Source of the DNA: Leclercia sp. UBA7405
GTDB taxonomy: Bacteria; Pseudomonadota; Gammaproteobacteria; Enterobacterales; Enterobacteriaceae
Direction of reading: 5' to 3'
Length of the DNA stretch: 10,287 nt
NCBI GenBank assembly: GCA_002469605.1
Contig: DKMV01000114.1
Coordinates: forward strand, 14,966 to 25,252
Shown one piece after another: positions 1-6,956 of this stretch; position 1 is the first letter of the stretch, and each line of letters opens with the position of its first letter. The notes beneath the pieces were generated by a model. That model worked only from the letters and a program-made list of their open reading frames with translations, did not search any database and was not told where the DNA came from. A program made the translations under genes and the position numbers.

Positions 1-729
1 ATGGGCCAGGCCAACGCGCTGGCGGTACTGGCGGTGGGCGATAAAGGCACCTTTTTAAACGCGCCCGATATGTATATGGAAAAGCTGATTGTCGGCCCAG
101 GGGCGAAAGGGGCCATCGACCTCAACCTGCCGCTGGCAGATAACCTGCGCAATATCGCCGCCGCGCTGGGCAAGCCGCTCGGTGAACTCACCGTCACTAT
201 CCTTGCTAAACCGCGTCACGACACCACCATCGCCCATATGCAGCAGCTTGGCGTGCGCGTATTTGCCATTCCGGACGGCGACGTGGCGGCCTCTATCCTC
301 ACCTGCATGCCCGACAGCGAAGTGGACGTGCTGTACGGCATCGGCGGTGCGCCGGAGGGGGTTGTCTCTGCAGCGGTGATCCGCGCGCTGGATGGCGATA
401 TGCAGGGCCGCCTGCTGCCACGTCACCAGGTCAAAGGCGAGAGCGAAGAGAATCGCCGCATCGGCGAGCAGGAGCTGGCGCGCTGTGCCGCCATGGGTAT
501 CGAAGCCAACAAGGTACTGCGTCTGGACGACATGGCCCGCAACGATAACGTTATCTTTTCGGCGACCGGCATCACCAAAGGCGATTTGCTGGACGGCATC
601 ACCCGCAAAGGCAATATGGCGACCACCGAAACGCTGCTTATCCGCGGTAAGTCACGCACTATTCGTCGTATTCAGTCCATCCATTATCTGGACCGTAAAG
701 ATCCAAACGTACAGACCCACATTCTGTAA
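1..729 (+). CDS. glpX: Fructose-1,6-bisphosphatase class II GlpX, 5'-truncated by the window edge
   Basis: GlpX hydrolyses fructose 1,6-bisphosphate to fructose 6-phosphate in the cytoplasm (gluconeogenesis, growth on glycerol). The frame is open from base 1 to TAA at 727-729 and gives 242 residues ending HIL. The protein matches E. coli GlpX (336 aa) from about residue 95, so the first ATG here is an internal Met and roughly 94 N-terminal residues lie outside the window. Those missing residues hold most of the acidic metal ligands. Visible conserved parts are MYMEKLIVGPGAKG (window residues 24-37), the GGAPEG motif at 115-120, whose Glu119 corresponds to the metal-binding Glu213 of E. coli GlpX, and the conserved tail RTIRRIQSIHYLDRKDP. 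In E. coli it is the last gene of glpFKX; nothing of glpK is visible here. Identity rests on recalled family sequence and is very secure. Confidence 0.97.
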   Translation: MGQANALAVLAVGDKGTFLNAPDMYMEKLIVGPGAKGAIDLNLPLADNLRNIAAALGKPLGELTVTILAKPRHDTTIAHMQQLGVRVFAIPDGDVAASILTCMPDSEVDVLYGIGGAPEGVVSAAVIRALDGDMQGRLLPRHQVKGESEENRRIGEQELARCAAMGIEANKVLRLDDMARNDNVIFSATGITKGDLLDGITRKGNMATTETLLIRGKSRTIRRIQSIHYLDRKDPNVQTHIL

Positions 730-732
730 ACC

Positions 733-751
733 GTTTGATCAAACGAGCTTT
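733..751 (-). promoter_or_regulatory. SoxS/MarA/Rob box-like site upstream of fpr
   Basis: The stretch GTTTGATCAAACGAGCTTT matches the reverse complement of the sox/mar box consensus AYnGCACnnWnnRYYAAAY at 12 of 14 specified positions. The mismatches are A for T in the GTGC core and T for R near the end. It begins three bases after the glpX stop and contains the perfect palindrome GTTTGATCAAAC (733-744). E. coli fpr is a SoxS-activated class I promoter with the box in backward orientation well upstream of -35, which fits this orientation and position. Which bases form -35 and -10 is unclear; candidates are CTGGAA at 766-771 and TAGAAG at 788-793. Site identity is inferred from consensus and context. 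Confidence 0.5.
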
Positions 752-772
752 CCAGCCCGGGCGGGCTGGAAA
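749..772. terminator. Perfect GC-rich hairpin in the glpX-fpr gap
   Basis: TTTCCAGCCC at 749-758 and GGGCTGGAAA at 763-772 are perfect reverse complements around a four-base loop. The hairpin begins 20 bases after the glpX stop, where a terminator would be expected. However, the downstream bases are ATACCGG rather than a T-run, so intrinsic termination would be weak at best. The hairpin could instead protect the glpX 3' end or lie within the fpr promoter region. The pairing is seen directly; the role is inferred. Confidence 0.45.
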
Positions 773-824
773 TACCGGTAATGAGGATAGAAGATAGGCT
801 AAGTAATCAGCACAGGAGAACACC

Positions 825-1571
825 ATGGCGGACTGGGTAACAGGTAAAGTCACAAAGACAGAGTTCTGGACCGATGCGCTCTTTAGCCTCACCGTTCATG
901 CCCCTATTCACCCCTTTACGGCCGGCCAGTTTGCCAAGCTGGGGCTGGAGATAGACGGCGAACGCGTGCAGCGCGCCTACTCTTACGTCAACGCGCCCGA
1001 TAATCCCGACCTCGAGTTTTATCTTGTTACCGTTCCCGACGGCAAGCTCAGCCCGCGTCTTGCGGCCCTGAAGCCGGGGGATGAGATCCAGATTGTGAGC
1101 GAAGCCGCGGGATTCTTTGTGCTTGACGAGGTCCCCGACTGCGACACCCTGTGGATGCTGGCGACCGGCACCGCCATTGGCCCTTATCTCTCTATTTTGC
1201 AGTACGGTAAGGATTTGGATCGCTTTAAGAATATCGTGCTGGTGCACGCGGCGCGCTATGCCGCCGATCTCAGCTATCTGCCGCTGATGCTGGAGCTGCA
1301 AAAACGCTATGAAGGGAAGCTCAAAATCCAGACCGTGGTCAGCCGCGAGACGGTAGCCGGATCGCTGACCGGTCGCGTACCGGCCCTGATTGAGAGCGGC
1401 GAGCTGGAAGCCGCCGTCGGCCTGCCGATGACGGCAGAGACCAGCCATGTGATGCTATGCGGAAACCCGCAGATGGTGCGTGATACCCAGCAGTTACTGA
1501 AGGATACCCGACAGATGACGAAACATCTTCGCCGTCGGCCGGGCCATATGACCGCCGAGCACTACTGGTGA
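825..1571 (+). CDS. fpr: Flavodoxin/ferredoxin-NADP+ reductase
   Basis: Fpr is a cytoplasmic FAD enzyme that passes electrons between NADPH and flavodoxin or ferredoxin. It supports the activation of radical enzymes such as ribonucleotide reductase and pyruvate-formate lyase, and the oxidative-stress response. The 248-residue product has the same length as E. coli Fpr and is near-identical over its whole extent. Visible landmarks are the FAD-binding RAYS motif at residues 50-53, the NADP-binding ATGTAIGPY at 113-121, the VMLCGNPQM segment near 209-217, and the C-terminal EHYW ending in an aromatic residue that stacks on the flavin. AGGAG at 814-818, six bases before ATG, supports the start. 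Upstream lies a SoxS-like box; downstream the gene overlaps convergent yiiR by 10 bases. Identification is very secure. Confidence 0.98.
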   Translation: MADWVTGKVTKTEFWTDALFSLTVHAPIHPFTAGQFAKLGLEIDGERVQRAYSYVNAPDNPDLEFYLVTVPDGKLSPRLAALKPGDEIQIVSEAAGFFVLDEVPDCDTLWMLATGTAIGPYLSILQYGKDLDRFKNIVLVHAARYAADLSYLPLMLELQKRYEGKLKIQTVVSRETVAGSLTGRVPALIESGELEAAVGLPMTAETSHVMLCGNPQMVRDTQQLLKDTRQMTKHLRRRPGHMTAEHYW

Positions 1572-1990
1572 GCGCCGAACTTCACGTCTGATGTCTCTTT
1601 GCCAAACTTGTTTTCACTCTGGGTGCCGACAAAAGCGCCCAGATCGATAAGCATCATGACGAAAATCAGGGTGGGTACAAAGCGCCCCACCAGCCACGGC
1701 AGGACGGACGGAAGCATCGACCAGTTTCCCGCCAGCAGCATCCACGACAGGATCACCAGCAGCGCCCACAGGCCAGAGCGGCCGCGATCGTGCAGGCGCT
1801 TCACCAGCACCGCCGCCGTCGGCCAAAGCAGGCAAACCAGCGCAAAGGCCGCCGTCTGCGTGCTGAGGAGCATGTTATAGGCCAGGCTGAAGAGCGCCGC
1901 CATGGCGACAACCCATAACACCATCCAGATCCAGAAATCACGGCGTCCTATACGCCCTTTGAATGAAAACAACCACTGCTGTATGGTCAT
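1562..1990 (-). CDS. yiiR: DUF805 inner-membrane protein YiiR
   Basis: This small integral membrane protein of the DUF805 family has no known biochemical function. It has 142 residues, close to the E. coli YiiR length. The family signature is visible: FKGRIGRRDFW at residues 10-20, and VKRLHDRGRSGLW at 63-75 in the loop between hydrophobic segments. About four membrane segments are apparent (roughly 20-38, 46-62, 73-90 and 103-122), followed by a short hydrophilic tail rich in K, E and S. AAGGAA six bases before ATG supports the start. The gene is convergent with fpr, and its TAG stop (1562-1564) lies inside the last codons of fpr. It is divergent from yiiQ. Orthology is secure; the role is unknown. 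Confidence 0.93.
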   Translation of the reverse strand: MTIQQWLFSFKGRIGRRDFWIWMVLWVVAMAALFSLAYNMLLSTQTAAFALVCLLWPTAAVLVKRLHDRGRSGLWALLVILSWMLLAGNWSMLPSVLPWLVGRFVPTLIFVMMLIDLGAFVGTQSENKFGKETSDVKFGAHQ

Positions 1991-2044
1991 GTAGGGTTCC
2001 TTATTATTATCGCGACGCGTAGTTTAACCTGAAGCCGCATCCTT

Positions 2045-2073
2045 TTGACAAGCCAGCCGGATACCGTTTTAAT
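2045..2073 (+). promoter_or_regulatory. Sigma-70 promoter for yiiQ
   Basis: A perfect -35 hexamer TTGACA (2045-2050) and TTTAAT (2068-2073, five of six matches to TATAAT) are separated by exactly 17 bases. Transcription would begin near 2080, leaving a leader of about 24 bases before the yiiQ ATG. It lies in the 113-base divergent gap between yiiR and yiiQ. I saw no operator-like dyad there. Seen directly; activity is inferred. Confidence 0.72.
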
Positions 2074-2103
2074 CGTGAGCAGTAACATTCTGGGATTTTA
2101 TTG

Positions 2104-2700
2104 ATGAAGATGTGGTTCCACCCTCTTTGGCTGTGCTTCGCGCTACTTAGCGCCAGCGTTTCACTGCGTGCCGCAGAGGCCCCCGCTCCGGCGACGGCGC
2201 CCTATGTCCTGCCGGGCGCACCGACATTTGATCAGACCATCAGCCTTTTTCGCGAGACCTTTAATCGCGATAACCCCCGGCTACCGCTCAATGAGTTTCG
2301 GGCCATTGATGGCCCCCGCGACACCCCGACCCTGACCCGTGCTGCCAGCAAGATTAACGAGAATCTGTATGCCTCCACGGCGCTGGAGCGCGGGACGCTC
2401 AAAATCAAAAGCATGCAGGTGACCTGGCTACCTATTCAGGGGCCTGAGCAAAAAGCGGCAAAAAACAGAGCGCTGGAATATATGAGCGCAATATTGCGCG
2501 CCTTTACGCCAGCGTTGACCAAAACCCAAAGCCAGCAACGGCTGCAAAAACTGCTTACCGCCGGCAAGAATAAACACTACTACGCCGAGACCGAAGGCGC
2601 GGTTCGCTATGTGGTAGCAGATAACGGTGAAAAAGGGCTGACCTTCGCTGTTGAACCGATTAAGCTGGCGCTATCTGAGGCCCTGGGCGGGTCCAATTAA
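2104..2700 (+). CDS. yiiQ: Exported protein of unknown function YiiQ
   Basis: The 198-residue product aligns along its whole length with E. coli YiiQ, an enterobacterial protein of unknown function (DUF1454 family, from memory). The N-terminus MKMWFHPLWLCFALLSASVSLRAAEA has a positive start, a hydrophobic core and small residues, which looks like a Sec signal peptide cleaved near residues 23-26, so a periplasmic location is likely. The best conserved blocks are LPLNEFRAID, LTRAASKINENLYASTALER and the C-terminal GEKGLTFAVEPIKLALSE. I chose the ATG at 2104 because GGGA lies eight bases before it; the TTG at 2101 and the ATG at 2110 are less well placed. A strong promoter lies at 2045-2073, and tpiA follows 111 bases later in the same direction with its own -10. 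No catalytic motif is recognisable. Confidence 0.92.
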   Translation: MKMWFHPLWLCFALLSASVSLRAAEAPAPATAPYVLPGAPTFDQTISLFRETFNRDNPRLPLNEFRAIDGPRDTPTLTRAASKINENLYASTALERGTLKIKSMQVTWLPIQGPEQKAAKNRALEYMSAILRAFTPALTKTQSQQRLQKLLTAGKNKHYYAETEGAVRYVVADNGEKGLTFAVEPIKLALSEALGGSN

Positions 2701-2734
2701 TGATAAAAAGCAAAGCCTTTCGGACGAAAATCTC

Positions 2735-2740
2735 TATACT
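2735..2740 (+). promoter_or_regulatory. Candidate -10 element for tpiA
   Basis: TATACT matches TATAAT at five of six positions and lies 71 bases upstream of the tpiA ATG, in the 111-base yiiQ-tpiA gap. No convincing -35 hexamer is found 16-18 bases upstream, so the promoter may be activator-dependent or the site may be coincidental. Read-through from yiiQ is also possible, because no terminator hairpin is evident after yiiQ. Confidence 0.45.
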
Positions 2741-2811
2741 GATCCACAGACCATGCTGCCCGTAAGGGTGGCCATATTCCTTAATTCGCTGACTAAGCGT
2801 GGAGAATTGAA

Positions 2812-3579
2812 ATGCGACATCCTTTAGTGATGGGTAACTGGAAACTGAACGGCAGCCGCCACATGGTAAATGAACTGGTTGCTAACCTGCGTACCGAGCT
2901 GGCTGGCGTGACCGGCTGTGCGGTTGCAATCGCTCCACCGGATATGTATCTGGACCTCGCAAAACGTGCCGCCGACGGCAGCCACATCGTGCTGGGCGCG
3001 CAGAACGTTGACGTGAACCTGTCCGGCGCGTTCACCGGTGAAACCTCCGCTGAAATGCTGAAAGACATCGGCGCGAAATACATCATCATCGGCCACTCTG
3101 AGCGTCGTACTTACCACAAAGAGTCCGACGAGTTTATCGCCAAGAAATTCGCCGTGCTGAAAGAGCAGGGTCTGATCCCGGTTCTGTGCATCGGTGAAAC
3201 CGAAGCAGAAAACGAAGCCGGTAAAACCGAAGAAGTGTGTGCTCGTCAGATCGACGCGGTGCTGAAAACTCAGGGTGCGGCAGCGTTCGAAGGCGCGGTT
3301 ATCGCTTACGAGCCAGTATGGGCGATCGGTACCGGCAAATCTGCCACCCCGGCGCAGGCTCAGGCGGTGCACAAATTTATCCGTGACCACATTGCCAAAG
3401 CCGACGCGAAAGTGGCCGAGCAGGTCATCATTCAGTACGGCGGCTCTGTAAACGCCGCTAACGCCGCTGAACTCTTCACCCAGCCGGACATCGACGGCGC
3501 GCTGGTTGGCGGTGCGTCTCTGAAAGCTGACGCCTTTGCTGTGATTGTTAAAGCAGCAGAAGCCGCTAAACAGGCGTAA
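2812..3579 (+). CDS. tpiA: Triosephosphate isomerase
   Basis: TpiA interconverts dihydroxyacetone phosphate and glyceraldehyde 3-phosphate in glycolysis, gluconeogenesis and glycerol catabolism. It is a cytoplasmic TIM-barrel homodimer. The 255 residues equal the E. coli length. The active site is complete: Asn9 and Lys11 in GNWKLN, the electrophilic His95 in IIIGHSERR, and the general base Glu167 in [11 protein letters not shown] (165-175), which runs into the phosphate-gripping loop 6. Phosphate contacts YGGS (209-212) and VGGASL (232-237) are also present. GGAG at 2801-2804 supports the ATG. Codon choice looks strongly biased to CTG, GGT, AAA and GAA, as expected for a highly expressed gene. 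A perfect hairpin follows nine bases after the stop. Identification is certain. Confidence 0.99.
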   Translation: MRHPLVMGNWKLNGSRHMVNELVANLRTELAGVTGCAVAIAPPDMYLDLAKRAADGSHIVLGAQNVDVNLSGAFTGETSAEMLKDIGAKYIIIGHSERRTYHKESDEFIAKKFAVLKEQGLIPVLCIGETEAENEAGKTEEVCARQIDAVLKTQGAAAFEGAVIAYEPVWAIGTGKSATPAQAQAVHKFIRDHIAKADAKVAEQVIIQYGGSVNAANAAELFTQPDIDGALVGGASLKADAFAVIVKAAEAAKQA

Positions 3580-3588
3580 TCGCCTTTT

Positions 3589-3613
3589 CCCCTCTCTCCC
3601 ATGGAGAGAGGGG
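3589..3613. terminator. Perfect 11-bp hairpin between convergent tpiA and the permease gene
   Basis: CCCCTCTCTCC (3589-3599) and GGAGAGAGGGG (3603-3613) pair perfectly around the loop CAT. The hairpin fills most of the 39-base gap between the tpiA stop and the stop of the convergent permease gene, the usual place for a shared terminator. Neither strand has a T-run directly after the stem: the plus strand continues AGTTAC and the minus strand AAAAGG. It may therefore act mainly as a stabilising 3' end, or terminate inefficiently. The structure is seen directly; the role is inferred. Confidence 0.55.
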
Positions 3614-3618
3614 AGTTA

Positions 3619-4923
3619 CTACAGTTTCCCCAGCCAGTTAAACCACAGATAGTCCAGCGGCAATAACAGCAGATACGTTACTATCGCCAGCGCAATACAG
3701 AGCAGCATGCCAGCCTTTGCCGGCACCTTTCCTAATCCCATGGCTACAACAATCGGCGACGCCTGATAGGGCAACAGCGGCGTAGAGTATCCCGCCACCT
3801 GAATCATGATTACCGACAGCAGCGGAAACCCGGTCGCATCCGAGAAGCTCTGCGCAAGCGTGGTGTACAGCGCCGGCACGCCGTTGGCGGTCATGATAAA
3901 GTTCAGCGCGGTGGTAATGCCGGTCAGCGCCAGGAAGCTGGTGAAGGGAGTATCGGGATCCAGCGGCATCACGCGCAGCAGCGCCTCGCCCACCGCGTTG
4001 CCGATCCCGGTCTGGGTAACGGTTATCGCCAGCCCGAGAATGCCCGCCACGTAAATACAGGTGCGCATGTTGACCCCTGCCGAGAACTCCTCGCCGGTGA
4101 TAAAGCCCACGCGCGGCAGCATAACAATCACCGCGGCCGCAAGCCCCGTCCACGCCGGTCCGATGCCGTGCCAGCTCTCGCTCACCCACATCAACAGTAC
4201 CCCCGCCAGCAGCCAGGCCAGCCGCTTCTCGTCCCGCCCCATAGGCGTGGCTGGAGCGGGATCCTGCTGCGGTTTCGGCGCGCCGGGGAACAGCCAGCAG
4301 ATAAGCCCGATCAGGATCAGTCCCTTCAGGATGCCGAGCACCGGGGTGTGCAGCAGCAGATAGGGGAGGTAGTTAAGATGGATGCCGTAAGAGCCTTCCG
4401 CCGCGCCGCTCATCACCAGGTTCGGCACGTTGGCGGGCAGGATGGTTGCCGACAGCTGAAAGGTGCCAAAGCCCACCGCCAGCGCCAGTCCATACCACGC
4501 CCGGGTGCCGTCGGCGATGCCCGCCCGCTTCGCCATCGCCGCCACTATCGGCATCAGCAGCGCAATACGCCCCATATTAGACGGCATGACGAAGGCCAGC
4601 GCATAGCTGAGCAACACCACGCTCGCCACCATCAGCGGCCAGGAGTCGGTGAGCTTAGCCGAGAGCGCCCGCGCCGCCCTGTCCGCCAGCCCGGTTTTGC
4701 GAATGGCGACGCCCAGCACAAAGCCGCTGAAGACCAGCCAGAAGGCGGAGGAGGCAAAGCCGCCAAAGATGACCTCCGGCGGCGCGATTTTGAACACCAT
4801 CGCTGCGGAAAAGAACAGTAGCGCGGTGATAAATTCCTGCAGGAGCGAGGTTGCCCACAGCACGATGGTGAGGCCAATAATGAGGGAGGGCAAAAACAGA
4901 GGATGAGTAAACCAGAGCGACAT
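3619..4923 (-). CDS. DASS/SLC13-type anion permease, extra gene relative to E. coli K-12
   Basis: The 434-residue product is strongly hydrophobic, with about 11-12 membrane segments and a hydrophilic central loop near residues 214-234. Its architecture resembles the divalent anion/Na+ symporter superfamily (SLC13/DASS): two halves, each with a re-entrant-type motif. The first-half motif reads MPSNMGRIALLMPI (113-126), where classical members have Ser-Asn-Thr; the second-half motif reads MTANGVPALYT (344-354) instead of Ser-Asn-Thr. A Pro-rich YSTPLLPYQASPIVVAMG follows at 379-396. Likely cargo is an organic or inorganic anion (dicarboxylate, sulfate-like or tricarboxylate), but the sequence does not say which. 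AGGAG six bases before ATG fixes the start. It lies 72 bases downstream of cdh in the same direction and may be read from it. As I recall, E. coli K-12 has no gene here. Family moderately sure, substrate unknown. Confidence 0.82.
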   Translation of the reverse strand: MSLWFTHPLFLPSLIIGLTIVLWATSLLQEFITALLFFSAAMVFKIAPPEVIFGGFASSAFWLVFSGFVLGVAIRKTGLADRAARALSAKLTDSWPLMVASVVLLSYALAFVMPSNMGRIALLMPIVAAMAKRAGIADGTRAWYGLALAVGFGTFQLSATILPANVPNLVMSGAAEGSYGIHLNYLPYLLLHTPVLGILKGLILIGLICWLFPGAPKPQQDPAPATPMGRDEKRLAWLLAGVLLMWVSESWHGIGPAWTGLAAAVIVMLPRVGFITGEEFSAGVNMRTCIYVAGILGLAITVTQTGIGNAVGEALLRVMPLDPDTPFTSFLALTGITTALNFIMTANGVPALYTTLAQSFSDATGFPLLSVIMIQVAGYSTPLLPYQASPIVVAMGLGKVPAKAGMLLCIALAIVTYLLLLPLDYLWFNWLGKL

Positions 4924-4995
4924 GCCTGTCTCCTGACGATTTTTTCGGCAAGTCTACGGTGGCCGGCGGGAGGAGTAAACGCCATTTATAGTGGG

Positions 4996-5745
4996 TCATT
5001 TCAGGATATCGCATTGGTGATCCTGCAACTCCTCGGCAGAGGCGCGGTTCAGCAGCAGCAGATTGCGCTCGGTTGCCAGCAGCACGAATGAACCGTCCGA
5101 CTGCTGCACCATCGCCAGCGCATAGCGCCCCATATGCTCCCTGGCTTCCGGCACCTCCTCCGCCAGCATCATAAAGGGGCTACGCTGAACCAGCTCGGTC
5201 TCCGTAACCCGGCGCGCCAGATAGTCATGCCCGGCCAGCCCGCCGGGAAACGGCAGCCAGCGGGTACTGATTTGCGCCTGTTGCGCATCGAGCTTTTCCC
5301 GTATGTCCGGGCGCAGGCAGGAGATATGAATATGGAAGTGGTTTTGCGTGCGCCCGGTGGGCGAATTAATAGTAAGCGACACCGCGCTGGCAGGCACCTC
5401 AGCCCCACGCTTCGCGCTCATAAAGCTGCGCGCCTGCCACGCCAGCCAGAAGAAATTCGGGGTATACGATTCAAGCAGCAGCGGGCTTTCGGTGCCGTTA
5501 ATACGGTAGGTGGGCATCAGCAGATACTGCAGCGGTCCGTTGCGATCTTTAAATACCACGTAGCCCGCATTGAGGTTCACCTGCGCACAGGGCGCCGGCA
5601 GCTCTCGCTGCTGCTGGTTTGGCACGCACTGCTCCAGCACGATCTGGCGCAGCGCGCCGGGATTGCCAGCCTTCATCCACCACCAGCCCCCTGCCGCCGC
5701 GGCAATGACCATCAGCACCAGCGCCGTATATCCCGTTTTTCTCAT
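4996..5745 (-). CDS. cdh: CDP-diacylglycerol pyrophosphatase
   Basis: Cdh hydrolyses CDP-diacylglycerol to CMP and phosphatidate at the inner membrane, a side step of phospholipid metabolism. The 249-residue product is collinear with E. coli Cdh (251 aa). Residues 6-23 form a single hydrophobic anchor ([18 protein letters not shown] region), so the catalytic domain should face the periplasm. The histidine cluster NHFHIHISC (135-143) is the HIT-like active-site motif of the family. Other conserved blocks are [19 protein letters not shown] and [26 protein letters not shown] chose the ATG at 5745 because GGGGAA lies six bases before it and the protein then starts like E. coli Cdh; upstream in-frame codons lack a site. 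An intrinsic terminator for sbp lies upstream, so cdh needs its own promoter, which I could not place. Confidence 0.96.
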   Translation of the reverse strand: MRKTGYTALVLMVIAAAAGGWWWMKAGNPGALRQIVLEQCVPNQQQRELPAPCAQVNLNAGYVVFKDRNGPLQYLLMPTYRINGTESPLLLESYTPNFFWLAWQARSFMSAKRGAEVPASAVSLTINSPTGRTQNHFHIHISCLRPDIREKLDAQQAQISTRWLPFPGGLAGHDYLARRVTETELVQRSPFMMLAEEVPEAREHMGRYALAMVQQSDGSFVLLATERNLLLLNRASAEELQDHQCDILK

Positions 5746-5800
5746 TATGCGTTCCCCGTATCGTTCGAAGATAAGAGAGTAACGCAAAAAAGTGACCAAT

Positions 5801-5831
5801 AAAAAACCCGGCCGATTGCTCGCGCCGGGTT
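5801..5831 (-). terminator. Rho-independent terminator of sbp
   Basis: On the minus strand, AACCCGGC (5831-5824) pairs perfectly with GCCGGGTT (5812-5805) around an 11-base loop and runs into six consecutive T residues (5806-5801). It begins 20 bases after the sbp stop. This is a textbook intrinsic terminator and separates sbp from cdh. Confidence 0.9.
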
Positions 5832-5850
5832 AGCCTGTCATCCGTCAGCT

Positions 5851-6840
5851 TCAGCGTTTGCTGATCTGGTCGAAGGTACCGCCGTTAGAGAAGTGCTCTT
5901 TCTGGGCCTTAGTCCAGCCGCCAAACACGTCGTCAATGGTGAAGAGCTTCAGTTTCGGGAAGGCGCTTTCATACTTCTTCGCCACCGCTTCATCACGCGG
6001 ACGGTAGAAATTCTTCGCCGCGATCTCCTGCCCTTCCGGCGTGTAGAGATACTTCAGGTAGGCTTCCGCCACGGCTTTGGTCCCTTTTTTGTCGACCACT
6101 TTGTCCACTACAGAAACGGTCGGCTCGGCGAGGATAGATTCGCTTGGGGTCACAATCTCAAATTTGTCTTTACCCAGTTCGTTGGTAGCCAGCAGGGCTT
6201 CGTTTTCCCAGGCAATCAGCACGTCGCCGATACCGCGCTCAACGAAGGTGTTGGTTGCGCCACGGGCACCGGAATCCAGCACTTCCACGTTTTTAAACAG
6301 GGATTTGACGAAATCCTGGGCTTTTGCCTGGTCGCCGTTGTTGTGATGCAGGGCATATCCCCAGGCCGCCAGGTAGTTCCAGCGCGCGCCGCCGGAGCTT
6401 TTCGGGTTCGGGGTGATAACGGAAACGCCCGGCTTCACCAGATCGTTCCAGTCATGGATCTGTTTCGGGTTGCCTTTGCGCACCAGGAACACGATGGTGG
6501 AGGTGTAAGGCGCGGAGTTATCCGGCAGGCGTTTGATCCAGTTTTTGTCGATACGCCCGCGCTCGGCAATGGCGTCCACGTCGTAGGCCAGCGCCAGGGT
6601 AACCACGTCGGCCTCGATACCGTTAATCACGGAGGTCGCCTGCTTACCGGAGCCACCGTGCGACTGGCGGATCACCACATTATCGCCGGTTTCCTGTTTC
6701 CAGTGCGCCGCAAACGCCTTGTTGTACTGGTCGTACAGCTCGCGTGTCGGATCGTAAGACACGTTCAGCAGTTGGATATCCTTTGCCAGAACGCTGGTCG
6801 ATGCCAGCAATAAAGTTAACCCCACGCTCCACTTATTCAT
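5851..6840 (-). CDS. sbp: Periplasmic sulfate-binding protein
   Basis: Sbp captures sulfate in the periplasm and delivers it to the CysTWA ABC importer, partly overlapping with CysP (thiosulfate/sulfate). The 329-residue product has the E. coli Sbp length and is near-identical. A signal peptide is clear at [19 protein letters not shown], with cleavage expected before [17 protein letters not shown]. Conserved ligand-region blocks include [41 protein letters not shown], and [28 protein letters not shown]. As in E. coli, it is a lone transport component: no permease gene is adjacent. An intrinsic terminator follows the stop. In enteric bacteria sbp belongs to the CysB sulfur-starvation regulon, and an AT-rich upstream region fits activator control. 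Confidence 0.98.
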   Translation of the reverse strand: MNKWSVGLTLLLASTSVLAKDIQLLNVSYDPTRELYDQYNKAFAAHWKQETGDNVVIRQSHGGSGKQATSVINGIEADVVTLALAYDVDAIAERGRIDKNWIKRLPDNSAPYTSTIVFLVRKGNPKQIHDWNDLVKPGVSVITPNPKSSGGARWNYLAAWGYALHHNNGDQAKAQDFVKSLFKNVEVLDSGARGATNTFVERGIGDVLIAWENEALLATNELGKDKFEIVTPSESILAEPTVSVVDKVVDKKGTKAVAEAYLKYLYTPEGQEIAAKNFYRPRDEAVAKKYESAFPKLKLFTIDDVFGGWTKAQKEHFSNGGTFDQISKR

Positions 6841-6954
6841 CGCCCAACTCTCTTATGATGTGTTTTGATGAATGCAGCGTGCCAGAAAGCGAACCAATGA
6901 TTAAAGAATAAAAAAAGATTGGCTATAACCTTGAGGAATAAATAAGCGGCGGCA
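6841..6954 (-). promoter_or_regulatory. sbp upstream control region, putative CysB target
   Basis: This gap between the pfkA terminator and sbp is strongly AT-rich in its middle (about 6899-6920). It contains an inverted repeat CCAAT (6894-6898) and ATTGG (6918-6922) around a 19-base AT-rich spacer, and GGCTATAACC (6921-6930), which is nearly self-complementary. sbp is known in enterics to be CysB-activated, and CysB, a LysR-type regulator, binds weakly conserved AT-rich dyads. I could not assign -35 and -10 with confidence. Before the start codon the minus strand reads AAGAGAGTTGGGCG, a poor ribosome site that matches what I recall for E. coli sbp. Confidence 0.4.
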
Positions 6955-6956
6955 AT

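Noticed and set aside
1..3. ATG at the first base as the true glpX start
   Set aside because: The preceding 94 residues of GlpX, with most metal ligands, are missing and the Met aligns with an internal residue, so this is a window cut and not a short gene.
807..1448. Minus-strand open frame (213 codons) antisense to fpr
   Set aside because: fpr is unambiguous on the other strand, and the antisense product resembles nothing and has no start signals.
2824..3390. Minus-strand open frame (188 codons) antisense to tpiA
   Set aside because: It is a by-product of the strong codon bias of tpiA and has no independent support.
4168..4821. Plus-strand open frame (217 codons) antisense to the permease gene
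   Set aside because: Its translation is a low-complexity mix of Arg, Gln, His and Ala, typical of the complement of a GC-rich membrane-protein gene. The minus-strand frame has membrane segments and a good ribosome site.
5746..5799. N-terminal extension of Cdh by 18 residues
   Set aside because: It would begin at TTG without a ribosome site; the ATG at 5745 has a good one and reproduces the known membrane-anchor start.
5893..6813. Long plus-strand open frame (about 306 codons) antisense to sbp
   Set aside because: It lies wholly inside sbp, which is certain. The translation has no recognisable family, is rich in His, Val and Arg as expected from reading biased codons backwards, and no ribosome site or promoter supports it.
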